This document shows, one piece after another, positions 33,604 to 42,546 of a DNA stretch of 64,000 nucleotides; positions within the stretch are counted from its first letter, which is position 1, and each line of letters starts with the position of its first letter. The DNA lies in NCBI RefSeq assembly GCF_019599265.1, contig NZ_JAHZTC010000008.1:124001-188000 (forward strand), given 5' to 3'. Below the pieces are notes generated by a model. The model saw nothing but the letters and a program-made list of their open reading frames with translations, had not been told where the DNA came from and did not search any database. Position numbers and translations under genes: made by a program. The DNA comes from Pontibacter sp. HSC-14F20. GTDB lineage: Bacteria > Bacteroidota > Bacteroidia > Cytophagales > Hymenobacteraceae.

Positions 33604-35466
33604 ATGGCAAAAGTTGCGATAAACCTTTCTACAGGAGCCCTCCAGCAGGAAGAGGTAATTGTAGGTATAGACCTCGGGACTACCAACAGCCTGGTAGCCT
33701 ATATACATCCCGAATCCAAAAAACCAGTTGCTATAAACGACCTAGGTCGCGGTACCATTGTGCCTTCCGTTGTGCATTTCACCCAGAGCGGAGAGACGAT
33801 TATTGGCACGGAAGCGAAAGACTACCTGACCACCGATCCTGCCAACACCATTTACTCTGTGAAGCGCCTGCTGGGCAAATCCTACAAAGACCTGGGTGAG
33901 CACAAAGATTATTTCGGCTACAAGATTATTGATGATGATAGCGAGGGGCTGGTGAAAATCAGGGTAGGAGATAAGTTTTACTCACCGATCGAGCTGTCGG
34001 CAGAGATACTGAAAGAGCTGCGTGAGCGTGCTGAACATGCCCTGAAAACTCCGGTAAACAGAGCGGTGATCACAGTGCCGGCTTATTTCAACGACTCCCA
34101 GCGCCAGGCTACCCGCGATGCCGGCAAACTGGCTGGTCTGGAAGTACTGCGTATCGTAAACGAGCCGACTGCTGCCTCGCTTGCCTACGGTATAGGTATA
34201 GATCCTTCAGAAGAGAAGACCATTGCCGTGTACGACCTCGGTGGCGGTACTTTTGACATCTCTATCCTGAGCCTGCACCAGGGTATATTTGAGGTGCTTT
34301 CCACGCACGGCGATACCTACCTGGGCGGCGACGACATGGACCGGGCCATAATCAACTACTGGATTCAGGAAAACCAATTGGTAGCAGATACCCTGAACCA
34401 GGACAAAAAACTACAGCAGGAACTGCGCCTGAAAGCTGAGGAAGCCAAGAAAGCGCTGAGTCAGCAGCAGATCTACACCAGTAAGGTGAACGGCACAATA
34501 GAATGCGGCATCACACGGCACAAGTTTGAGGAGTTGATTGCCCCGATCGTAGCCAAGACCATTGACAGTTGCCGACAGGCAATGGGCGATGCCAAATTAA
34601 AGGCGGAGCAGATTGATGCCGTGATCATGGTGGGAGGTTCTACCCGTGTGCCACTGGTATACGAAGCGGTATCCGAATTTTTTGGAAAACCTGCGAACAT
34701 TTCCCTCAATCCTGATGAAGTTGTTTCCCTGGGAGCCGCCATCCAGGCCGATATCCTAGCCGGTAACCGCAAAGACATCCTTCTGCTGGACGTCACGCCG
34801 CTCACGCTAGGTATAGAAACCATGGGCGGACTGATGGACTCGATCATCCCACGCAACTCCAAAATTCCCACCAAAGCCGGACGCCAGTACACTACATCTG
34901 TAGACGGGCAGGTGAACATGAAGATATCCGTTTACCAGGGCGAGCGCGATCTCGTGAAGGAAAACCGAAAATTAGCCGAGTTCGACCTGAAAGGTATACC
35001 GGCCATGCCGGCAGGCTTCCCGAAAGTGGATGTGAACTTTATACTTAACGCCGATGGTATCCTGAAAGTAGAAGCGCTTGAACTACGCTCGGGTGTACGC
35101 CAGGAGGTAGAGGTGAAGCCACAGTACGGCCTGACGGATTCGCAGGTAGAGCAGATGCTGATGGACTCGATTACGCACGCACGCGAAGACGTATCGGCAC
35201 GTATGGTGATTGAAGCACGCACTACAGCCGAGCAGATGCTCTACCAGGTGGAGCGTTTCGTGGAGAAAAATGGCCAACACCTGACTGAAGACGAAATAAA
35301 CCTGACACGCGAGAATCTGCAAAAGCTGCGCGATGTGCTGCCGAGCGGCGACAAAGATCAGATTCTGAAAGCAGTGGATACTTTAGAAGAGCAGACCAGC
35401 CCGTTTGCGGAGCGCGTGATGCAAATCTCCATTAAGCAAGCCATGGCAGGTAAGAAAATAGAGTAG
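33604..35466 (+). CDS. hscA: Hsp70-family chaperone, HscA-like
   Basis: 620 residues, the length of HscA rather than DnaK. The ATPase domain shows GIDLGTTNSLVA, NEPTAASLAYG, DLGGGTFDIS and GGSTRVPLV; the substrate domain begins near TLGIETMGGLMD, followed by a helical lid. HscA helps transfer Fe-S clusters from IscU. No iscU or hscB is in the window, so the specialised role rests on overall resemblance. ATG 33604 is chosen over an upstream start that would lie before the predicted transcription start. A strong hairpin follows. Confidence 0.85.
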   Translation: MAKVAINLSTGALQQEEVIVGIDLGTTNSLVAYIHPESKKPVAINDLGRGTIVPSVVHFTQSGETIIGTEAKDYLTTDPANTIYSVKRLLGKSYKDLGEHKDYFGYKIIDDDSEGLVKIRVGDKFYSPIELSAEILKELRERAEHALKTPVNRAVITVPAYFNDSQRQATRDAGKLAGLEVLRIVNEPTAASLAYGIGIDPSEEKTIAVYDLGGGTFDISILSLHQGIFEVLSTHGDTYLGGDDMDRAIINYWIQENQLVADTLNQDKKLQQELRLKAEEAKKALSQQQIYTSKVNGTIECGITRHKFEELIAPIVAKTIDSCRQAMGDAKLKAEQIDAVIMVGGSTRVPLVYEAVSEFFGKPANISLNPDEVVSLGAAIQADILAGNRKDILLLDVTPLTLGIETMGGLMDSIIPRNSKIPTKAGRQYTTSVDGQVNMKISVYQGERDLVKENRKLAEFDLKGIPAMPAGFPKVDVNFILNADGILKVEALELRSGVRQEVEVKPQYGLTDSQVEQMLMDSITHAREDVSARMVIEARTTAEQMLYQVERFVEKNGQHLTEDEINLTRENLQKLRDVLPSGDKDQILKAVDTLEEQTSPFAERVMQISIKQAMAGKKIE

Positions 35467-35489
35467 GCTATATCTGTTGCCTATACCTG

Positions 35490-35532
35490 AAAAGAGAAGA
35501 GCTGACCCTGGTGGCCAGCTCTTCTCTTTTTT
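35490..35532. terminator. Bidirectional terminator between hscA and the small membrane gene
   Basis: AAAAGAGAAGAGCTG (35490-35504) and CAGCTCTTCTCTTTT (35516-35530) form a 15-bp stem with A and T tracts on the two sides, serving the convergent genes on both strands. Confidence 0.92.
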
Positions 35533-35869
35533 ATTGACTAAGCGAATGCAATGCGTCGAGCAAGGTATAATTCAGGTATAGCAGCGTAATAGCCACAGTC
35601 ACCCCGACGAGCACACCGGCATAAGGCTCGTCTTGTTCGCGCACGCCTTTGATGCCCCAGTATACATAAGCGACCAAGGCGAGTACACCATAAATAAGCA
35701 GCAGCACAGGTATAGCAATCAATACCGACTCTGATACAAGTCGCCAGAAATAATTGAAACCGATCCAGGCCACATTCAGCGTCCAGGCCACGATCAGCAT
35801 CAGAATGCTTTGCCGCGTAGAGCCCAGCCCAAGCACCCGGAACAAGGCTATACCTTTATCGGTCGGCAT
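35531..35869 (-). CDS. Small integral membrane protein, unknown function
   Basis: 112 residues with three hydrophobic stretches (about 20-42, 48-70 and 85-107) and no motif I recognise. It starts 3 bp after the stop of the Ldh-family gene on the same strand, so the two are probably one operon, but no shared function can be inferred. The stop codon lies at the edge of the bidirectional terminator. Confidence 0.75.
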   Translation of the reverse strand: MPTDKGIALFRVLGLGSTRQSILMLIVAWTLNVAWIGFNYFWRLVSESVLIAIPVLLLIYGVLALVAYVYWGIKGVREQDEPYAGVLVGVTVAITLLYLNYTLLDALHSLSQ

Positions 35870-35872
35870 CGC

Positions 35873-36940
35873 TTAAAATTTTACGCCAAACTTTTTACCG
35901 ACTTCTGACAGGTCTTTCTCCACGGGCGGCAACAGCGGTATACCTTTCTGCAGGCGTCTGGCTGTCATGATGCGCTCCGGGTCGCCAGGTATAAGCACGG
36001 CTTTATGGCCACGCTTTACATGCGCGTTACGGAAGGCTGTGATCCAGTTGTCCATGTGCTGCTTAAACTCGTCGGCCGGGCGGAAAGCGTCGATGCGCAT
36101 CGCTCCGAAGAAATGCCCTATACCTTGGCCAACCGGGTCGGCAGGAGGAGCCAGGAAGCTTACAAAAGGCGGTACCCAAGGGCCATAGTTGGCGCCTGAC
36201 AGCACACCCGAAAAAATATCAACAATTGAACCAAGTGCATAACCTTTGTGGCTACCACGGTTTTTAGTGCTACCCAGTGGGAGCAAGGCCCCGCCTGACT
36301 GTACTTCAAAGGCGTTGGTAGAGCCCAGCCCTGTAGCCGTTTGTACCCATCCGCTCGGTGTTTTCTTTTGCTTGCGCTGCAGGATTTCCAGTTTGCCGTT
36401 GGCGGCAGTGGTCGTGGCCAGATCGGCTACAAAAGGCGGCTGCTCGTTGGCAGGCACGGCTACCGCAATCGGGTTGGTGCCCAGCATGCGCTGCGTCGAG
36501 TAGGTAGGGGCCACCAGCGGACTGGCATTCGTCATAGCCATTCCGATCATATCGCGCTGCAGGGCCTGCATGGCATGGTAGCCTGCTATACCGAAGTGGT
36601 TTGAGTTTCGCACCGACACCCAGCCTGAGCCTACATTCTCTGCCTTCTTCATCGCAATTTCCATGGCGCGTGGCGCTACCACCAGGCCAAGTCCGGCGTC
36701 ACCGTCTACTGTAGCAGTGCTGGGCGTTTCGTGCACGATGGAAATGGTGGGTTTCGGATTGATGCGGCCGGCTTCCCAAAGGCGAATGTAGCCGCTCAAT
36801 CGGGCCACGCCGTGGGAGTCTACGCCGCGCAGGTCAGCTTCTAGCAAAACTTGGGTCGCTAGCTGTGCATCATCCAAAGAACAGCCTATGTTCAGGAAAA
36901 TCTCGCGGGTGAAGTCAAAGAGGTGTCGATATGGGTACAT
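35873..36940 (-). CDS. Ldh-family (malate/lactate-type) NAD(P)-dependent oxidoreductase
   Basis: 355 residues of the type 2 malate/L-lactate dehydrogenase family, unrelated to Rossmann-fold MDH. Recognised from DLRGVDSHGVARLSGYI (catalytic His), VRNSNHFGIAGYHAM, the MLGTNPIAVAVP stretch and NRGSHKGYALG. Family members oxidise 2-hydroxy acids such as malate, lactate, sulfolactate or ureidoglycolate; the substrate cannot be told from sequence alone. First gene of a two-gene minus-strand unit. Confidence 0.88.
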   Translation of the reverse strand: MYPYRHLFDFTREIFLNIGCSLDDAQLATQVLLEADLRGVDSHGVARLSGYIRLWEAGRINPKPTISIVHETPSTATVDGDAGLGLVVAPRAMEIAMKKAENVGSGWVSVRNSNHFGIAGYHAMQALQRDMIGMAMTNASPLVAPTYSTQRMLGTNPIAVAVPANEQPPFVADLATTTAANGKLEILQRKQKKTPSGWVQTATGLGSTNAFEVQSGGALLPLGSTKNRGSHKGYALGSIVDIFSGVLSGANYGPWVPPFVSFLAPPADPVGQGIGHFFGAMRIDAFRPADEFKQHMDNWITAFRNAHVKRGHKAVLIPGDPERIMTARRLQKGIPLLPPVEKDLSEVGKKFGVKF

Positions 36941-37024
36941 AGTAATCAGATTAGGGCCGCAAATTAAAAAATTATCGGGCCAATGCCTCGCAATTTGGCC
37001 AGCGATTATCCTTCACGGAAATTA

Positions 37025-37032
37025 TACCTTTG
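37025..37032 (+). promoter_or_regulatory. -7 element of the TPR protein gene
   Basis: TACCTTTG matches TAnnTTTG; a TTTG lies at 36994-36997 but with a 27-nt spacer, longer than usual. Predicted leader about 90 nt. Confidence 0.5.
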
Positions 37033-37128
37033 AGCACCATTTATATACCCTTTTTTCTATACTTTCGGAGTTTGGTAAAAACTGGAATAGATTTTGACTT
37101 GGCCAATGTAGGCTAAAACGATACGATT

Positions 37129-39516
37129 ATGAAAAGAGCGCTACTTCTGATCTGGATATTCACAGCAGCTGTTGCTGTACAGGCACAAAGCCGGCTTGTG
37201 TTTAACGAAGTTGTACCTGTATCCTTCCTTTTCAGGCAGGAGGCGGCTGGCAATAGCAGTCAGGTAAACAGCAATAAAATGATACAGCTGCTAACAGAAG
37301 GCGGCACGACGGCCAGCAAAACCGGCGGGCGACCTAGCCGCAAGCCTGAGTTTGTAGTGCGATTGGAGCAGCAGGCTCGCATTGCCAAAGCCGGCGACCA
37401 GTTGCAGCTCAAGGTACAGCTACAGCAGGTTAGCGTGAGCGGCGATGTGCATTACCGTGGTTTCGACCTGGGGAATGTGCTCCTGCCAGAACAGGCCAAG
37501 ATGACGGTACGTTTGCTCAACAGTCAGCAGAAGGAAGTAAAGCGCTACAGCCTGCCTGCCCTAAACTTGAAGCCAGGCGGCATCGTGGCGCTGGAAACCT
37601 CTGTGCCGGATACTGCCAACAGCGAGGGCTATACCTTAAAAGTGGATGGTCTGGAGCTGGTGTATACTCACACCGATGTGCAGGAACTGGAAGCGCGGAT
37701 TCGCCTGATCAAAGACTATTATGCCGCCGATGCCACGCTGAACAAAATGCTGCAGGATGCAACTTTGGTAAAGGCAGATGATGTAGATCGCATCAAGCAG
37801 CAGGACCAGCGCCTGCGCGATATGGAAGAAATGTTGGAAAAACTCCAGGACAAGCGCTTTGCTGACAAGTTGAGTCTGAACCAGTATGACCCGCAGCGCT
37901 TTGTGGCTAGGTCAAACCAACTGAACCAGTTGCTGAAAGAGCGTCGCAAAGCCATGAACCATACTCTGGCTACCCTTGACCAGCAATTTTATAACAGAGG
38001 CATCAGCCTGATGAGCCGCAACAACCTGGCGGCTGCAAGTACTTATTTTGTGAAATCGCTGGAAGTGAACCCACGCTTTGCGCCTGCGCACCTGCAACTG
38101 GCCCGCCTGGATTTCATGAGCGGTAATTTGCACGAAGCAGCCGGCCGTACCCGCGACATCCTCACCCAAATGCGTGTAGACCCTGAAACCCAGCAGATGG
38201 CGCTAGGGCTGGCGCACGATATCTACAGTTCGTTCATGGCAGAAGGTCATGCCCACAACGGCCGCGGCGATTACCGTAGTGCCGTAGCCGCTTATGCTGA
38301 TGCCCGCGAACTGTGCAGCACCCTGGGCGGACTGCGCTGCAACATGCCCGCCCTGAACGACGGCGAAGGCCGTGCCGTGTATGGTTTTTACCGTGGTGTA
38401 GTGGAAGAGGGCAAGCGTGCCCTGAGCAGTGGCAACCTGGTGCAGGCTGAGCAGCTGGCCGACGAAGCCTATACCTTCCAGCGCCAGTACGACTACCTGT
38501 TGCACGACGCGACCGAAGCAGCAGAGCTACTGGGGCAAGTGAAATACCAGTATTATGTGCAGCACATCGACAAAGGCCGTCAGGCCATGAAGTCAAAAGA
38601 TTACCGCTATGCGCTGGAGCAGTTTGAATCGGCATTGGCGCTGGAGCAGGGCTATACCTTTCAGCCTGTGCGGGAGCTTAGTGGCTTGTTGCAGCAGGCG
38701 GCCAAGCCTGTGCTGCTGAGTCAGCTGGCAGAGGGCTATACCCTGGCTATGAACAATCGGTTGAGTGATGCCAGAACTGTAGCCAGCACGGCTGAGAATA
38801 TGCGCAGCCGTTACGCCCTGGAGCGTGATACCGAAGTGCAGGCCAGGTATGTAGAGTTGCGCGATCGCATCTTCACGCAGGAGTGTCTGAATGTGCAGGC
38901 CGATTACGACCGTCACTACCAGAATGCACAGGCGCTGGTGCAGGAAAAGAAATTCATTGCTGCCGACCAAGCCTATCAGGCTGCTATCAATGCTGCGGGG
39001 ACGAAAGTGACGTGTATCATCGCTACTTTTACCGCCGAAGATGGCCGTGTCACCATTGCCGATGCCGCAGCCTACCAGCGCATGCTTGAAGAGGCAAACC
39101 GGATAGTAAAAACTGGTCGCTATACCGATGCGATACAACGATACAACGATGCCGAACAGCTATACCTGAGTAAAACAGTTGCTCGTTTTGGTCTGGACCA
39201 TATTTCGCTTTACAACTTCGCCAAGGAGCAAAGCCAGTTGGCCTTCACCGCGAGTGTGGTAGATCATTTCACCAGCATCCATCAGGAAAAAGCTGCGCTA
39301 CAACTGCTCACCAACCTGCTCGACCAAGGCTATTCCAAAGGCAAAACCAAGAAAGTTCAGCAGCAGCTAGGTATACAGTTGGCGATACTTGACGTGAGCA
39401 GCGGCCAGACCGAAGCAGCCAAGGTAATGGCTGCCAGCTATACCCAGGGAGACAAGAAACTGAAGCAGCTTGGCAAGGCCTACGAAAAAGAGCGTAAGAA
39501 ACTGGCGAAAGGGTAA
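37129..39516 (+). CDS. Large secreted TPR-repeat protein
   Basis: 795 residues. A signal peptide (MKRALLLIWIFTAAVAVQAQ) with cleavage after AQA-Q, a beta-type N-terminal third, then helical repeats: a clear TPR at about 285-345 (FYNRGISLMSRNNLAAASTY, NPRFAPAHLQLARLDFMSG) and more degenerate ones to the C-terminus. Probably periplasmic. Such proteins act as scaffolds; the specific role is unknown. Monocistronic, with its own promoter and terminator. The iterated motif appears in it many times as CTATACC, encoding Tyr-Thr. Confidence 0.8.
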   Translation: MKRALLLIWIFTAAVAVQAQSRLVFNEVVPVSFLFRQEAAGNSSQVNSNKMIQLLTEGGTTASKTGGRPSRKPEFVVRLEQQARIAKAGDQLQLKVQLQQVSVSGDVHYRGFDLGNVLLPEQAKMTVRLLNSQQKEVKRYSLPALNLKPGGIVALETSVPDTANSEGYTLKVDGLELVYTHTDVQELEARIRLIKDYYAADATLNKMLQDATLVKADDVDRIKQQDQRLRDMEEMLEKLQDKRFADKLSLNQYDPQRFVARSNQLNQLLKERRKAMNHTLATLDQQFYNRGISLMSRNNLAAASTYFVKSLEVNPRFAPAHLQLARLDFMSGNLHEAAGRTRDILTQMRVDPETQQMALGLAHDIYSSFMAEGHAHNGRGDYRSAVAAYADARELCSTLGGLRCNMPALNDGEGRAVYGFYRGVVEEGKRALSSGNLVQAEQLADEAYTFQRQYDYLLHDATEAAELLGQVKYQYYVQHIDKGRQAMKSKDYRYALEQFESALALEQGYTFQPVRELSGLLQQAAKPVLLSQLAEGYTLAMNNRLSDARTVASTAENMRSRYALERDTEVQARYVELRDRIFTQECLNVQADYDRHYQNAQALVQEKKFIAADQAYQAAINAAGTKVTCIIATFTAEDGRVTIADAAAYQRMLEEANRIVKTGRYTDAIQRYNDAEQLYLSKTVARFGLDHISLYNFAKEQSQLAFTASVVDHFTSIHQEKAALQLLTNLLDQGYSKGKTKKVQQQLGIQLAILDVSSGQTEAAKVMAASYTQGDKKLKQLGKAYEKERKKLAKG

Positions 39517-39544
39517 GCTATATCTGAGCGCATTATCAACAATG

Positions 39545-39574
39545 AAAAAGCCTGCTAATTAAGCAGGCTTTTTT
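39545..39574. terminator. Terminator between convergent genes
   Basis: GCCTGCT (39550-39556) and AGCAGGC (39562-39568) with flanking A5 and T6 tracts; usable from both strands. Confidence 0.9.
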
Positions 39575-39596
39575 GTTTCCGTATAGGTATAGCGGT

Positions 39597-40400
39597 TTAC
39601 TTCAGCTGCATGTTATCGAGCCAGATGACATACTCCTGCTTGTCTGCATCGTATCGGAAACCGTAGCGGGTAGGGTAGTAGAGGTTCTTCAGCTGAAACT
39701 CTTCCGGCTGCTTCAGTTCAAAAGTATCATCTGGCTTCGACTGCAGGTATTCTACTGTATACATCGGCTCGAAAAAGATGACGCGGCCATCATAAGAACC
39801 GTAAATCATGGTTTGGGTAAATTCCTCACCTTTCAGTTCAGGGCTATACCTGTCAACCCAGTGCTTGCCCATTTGCGGCACGTTCACCTGCACATCAATA
39901 TAGTCAGCCGGCAGAAAACGGGGAGCCGGAGTCATGACAAGTTTAGGGTCGCTGGCTTCGTCGCCAATGGCCTTGCGCTCGTCTGAGGAGATCATGTAGA
40001 AGTGTGCATCAAAGTGAGGCAGTTCATACAGGGCAGGCGGATGGCCCATCGGGTTCCAATCCATCACGATGTGGTTGAAAGGCGTCTGGCGAGTAATCTC
40101 TTCTGGCAATTCCATTTCATAATAGATCATGTGCCCATGCCCATGCGAGTCGTCTTCCTGCGGGAGTGTGCTCACGGCGCTTTCCGAAATGTTTACACCA
40201 ACAGCAGCCGGATTGCCATCGGCATCAAAAGTAGCCCAACTATAGGCCGTGCCTTCCCCTACACTGATGCGCTTGCCATACACCGTCTGGTTTGCCAGGG
40301 GCGATGACTCCTCCTTGTGGTCATCACAACCCGAGAGCAGCAGGACGAGCGAAAGCATGAAACCGATTGGGGATATTTGTTTAAGAAGCATTTTGGTCAT
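39597..40400 (-). CDS. Lipoprotein of unknown function (possibly DUF5602/TTHB210-like)
   Basis: 267 residues from ATG 40400. An N-terminal lipobox is seen in LSLVLLLSGCDD, so it is anchored in a membrane by lipid. The mature part has HxH-rich patches (DDSHGHGHMIYYEMELP; PPALYELPHFDAHFYMIS), a pattern I associate with DUF5602/TTHB210-like proteins; this family call is tentative. It follows ppx by 22 bp and probably shares its transcript. A second ATG at 40391 is an alternative start. Confidence 0.75.
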   Translation of the reverse strand: MTKMLLKQISPIGFMLSLVLLLSGCDDHKEESSPLANQTVYGKRISVGEGTAYSWATFDADGNPAAVGVNISESAVSTLPQEDDSHGHGHMIYYEMELPEEITRQTPFNHIVMDWNPMGHPPALYELPHFDAHFYMISSDERKAIGDEASDPKLVMTPAPRFLPADYIDVQVNVPQMGKHWVDRYSPELKGEEFTQTMIYGSYDGRVIFFEPMYTVEYLQSKPDDTFELKQPEEFQLKNLYYPTRYGFRYDADKQEYVIWLDNMQLK

Positions 40401-40422
40401 TATAATTTGAGTAGCGCGCAAT

Positions 40423-41376
40423 TTACGCTCTTTTAGAACTTTCTTCGTGTAGCACTTTTTGCAGTACGCCTTCTTTTAAAGCGTAAGCTGATACACGGAT
40501 CTCCTGCAGGGTATAGGTTTCGAGCACGAAATCGACCAGTATACTTGCCAGCACGATCATATCCACCCGCATCTCCAACATGCCAGGTATAGCCAGGCGC
40601 TCGTCGTGGGTTTTATGCAGCAGATCCTGGTGTATTTTGTAGTAGTCGGCTATCTGAAGCGAGGAGGCAGCAGGAGGGTTCAGCTGGCGTGAGTTGTTGC
40701 CATGGCGCAGGGCATCAATGTCGCAGAGGGTGTCGAACGTGCCGGATGCACCTACCAGCCGGGAGGGCTTATACCTGGCCACGGCCTCGGTGAGGGGTTG
40801 GAGCATACGGGCAAGGTAACTTTTTTCGGCTTCCACCTGCGCAACAGGTATAGGGTCTTGGGTAAAGAACTTGTCCATGAGTCGCTGGGCCCCCAATTCG
40901 AAGCTTTGTTTCCAGAAAACCTCCTGATTGTTGCAGAGGATAAACTCTACGCTGCCGCCACCAATGTCCATGATGAGGGCTGTTTGCTCGTCGAGTACAC
41001 CCGCCGAACGCACGCCAAGGTATATTAGTTCTGCCTCGCGGTCGCCGTCAATGACCTCTACCTGTATGTCGGTTTCCTTGAAAATATCTTTGATAAAGTC
41101 ATCGCCGTTGCTGGCGTTGCGCACCATGCTGGTCGCCATGGCCCGCACCGTTTCCACACTGTACTCGTCAATTTGCTTCCGGAACTCCCGCAATGTTTTC
41201 AATGCCCGTTCGTAAGCCTCCGGCGCAATAGCTCCCTTGCTGATGCCGCCCTGCCCAAGCCGAACCGGCAATTTGGTCTTAACAAAGTCTGTACGGTTAC
41301 CACTTTCATCTACCTCGGTGATGAGGAGATGAAAGGTATTGGTGCCCATGTCGATGAGTGCGAGGCGTTTGGTCAT
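40423..41376 (-). CDS. ppx: Ppx/GppA phosphatase family protein (exopolyphosphatase)
   Basis: 317 residues of the short Ppx/GppA type with the ASKHA fold: ALIDMGTNTFHLLI is phosphate loop 1 and LIMDIGGGSVEFIL is loop 2, with SFELGAQRLMDKF after it. Enzymes of this family hydrolyse polyphosphate or pppGpp. There is no C-terminal HD domain, so which substrate is used is open. It is upstream of the lipoprotein gene on the same strand. Confidence 0.88.
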   Translation of the reverse strand: MTKRLALIDMGTNTFHLLITEVDESGNRTDFVKTKLPVRLGQGGISKGAIAPEAYERALKTLREFRKQIDEYSVETVRAMATSMVRNASNGDDFIKDIFKETDIQVEVIDGDREAELIYLGVRSAGVLDEQTALIMDIGGGSVEFILCNNQEVFWKQSFELGAQRLMDKFFTQDPIPVAQVEAEKSYLARMLQPLTEAVARYKPSRLVGASGTFDTLCDIDALRHGNNSRQLNPPAASSLQIADYYKIHQDLLHKTHDERLAIPGMLEMRVDMIVLASILVDFVLETYTLQEIRVSAYALKEGVLQKVLHEESSKRA

Positions 41377-41461
41377 AGGGGAGGAAGATTGTACTACAAA
41401 AGAAATAGCCGAAGGCTGCTTAGGTATAGGACCTTGAATATAAGTATGTTAAATTGTTAAT

Positions 41462-42307
41462 CTATTTAAGCTCTTTTGTGGCAGCATCGAAATAAAAATT
41501 TTTACCTGTATTCTTTTTATAATTATTAAGTGATCTAAGTGGGATAAAATTTGAGTTAATTTCCTTTAAGGGAACTATGAAGAGTTCTTCAGGGCCGCCA
41601 CCCGTTCCCTTAACACCTATAACAATAAATACAGGTATATCTCTTTTGCTCTCAAAGCTTTGATATCTTTTGAATTGTTCTGGAGTTCCAAATTCGATTC
41701 CTCCTTTATAAAAGTTGCTCCTCCATTTGCACTCGACAGCAAATTCTGAACTTTTCCCCTTATAAGAATGCTCTAAAAGTAAGTCGGGGTGCTGAGTTGT
41801 TTGAGCATATCTCCCGGTTACATACTTATCGCCAGCCCACTCTTTAATTTTGAAAAATCTTTTGTCGAACTTCTGCACAACATATTTTTCAAAATCATCG
41901 CCGCTCCTTTTATTAACATCAATAATCTCTGTTTCTGCAGTACCTGATGTCGTTATTCTATTTTCGATATCCTTGATAATTACATTGTAGTCAAGACCTC
42001 GGGTGTTTGCAATATCTTTAATTATGTTTCTCTCATTTGATGTAAGAACTCCATCAGCAATGGCCATTTCAATAACTTTCTCAAGTTCGTTTTTTGAATT
42101 AGTATTAGGCTCGGACTTAACGACTGCATCCGAAGAAGGTGGACTGCTAGATTGTGTAGTAGCGGCTGTGTCTGGTATTGTATCAGTAGTAGCCATGACC
42201 TGTTTTTTTTCTTCTACAGGTTCCTTTGAAGAAGAGTAAGTAAAATAGCCAGCAATAAAACAAACAACTCCTATAATCATTAATGCCATACCCATCATTT
42301 TTTTCAT
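41462..42307 (-). CDS. Membrane-tethered protein with TerB-like and PD-(D/E)XK nuclease-like domains
   Basis: 281 residues. Residues about 5-24 form one membrane helix; 25-72 is a Ser/Thr/Pro-rich linker; 73-118 resembles half a TerB fold (EMAIADGVLTSNERNIIKDI). Residues about 136-240 look like a restriction-endonuclease fold: Glu140 in DDFEKYVV, HPDLLLEH with Asp175, and FAVECKWRS with Glu192 and Lys194, matching D-x(n)-E-x-K. The gene is visibly richer in A+T than its neighbours, suggesting transfer. Domain calls are from motif reading; substrate and role are unknown. chaA lies upstream on the same strand, 239 bp away. Confidence 0.65.
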   Translation of the reverse strand: MKKMMGMALMIIGVVCFIAGYFTYSSSKEPVEEKKQVMATTDTIPDTAATTQSSSPPSSDAVVKSEPNTNSKNELEKVIEMAIADGVLTSNERNIIKDIANTRGLDYNVIIKDIENRITTSGTAETEIIDVNKRSGDDFEKYVVQKFDKRFFKIKEWAGDKYVTGRYAQTTQHPDLLLEHSYKGKSSEFAVECKWRSNFYKGGIEFGTPEQFKRYQSFESKRDIPVFIVIGVKGTGGGPEELFIVPLKEINSNFIPLRSLNNYKKNTGKNFYFDAATKELK

Positions 42308-42546
42308 GTTCTACAACTGAATATATTGTTCTATTATTTAAAATTACATAGATAGAGATACTCGTACTATGTATTTTCAGTTGCAAAATCAGCATTAGCG
42401 TAAGATTGGAAACATAGAGTAGGCATCGGATTCCCTTCCGAATAAAATCAAAAAACGTCCCCGCCTCCAACTGCCGTTCCCCTCTATCCTGCAGGTATAG
42501 CCTGCCTTAAACTACCATTTCGCAGCCGAAGCCAGACTAATTCAGA

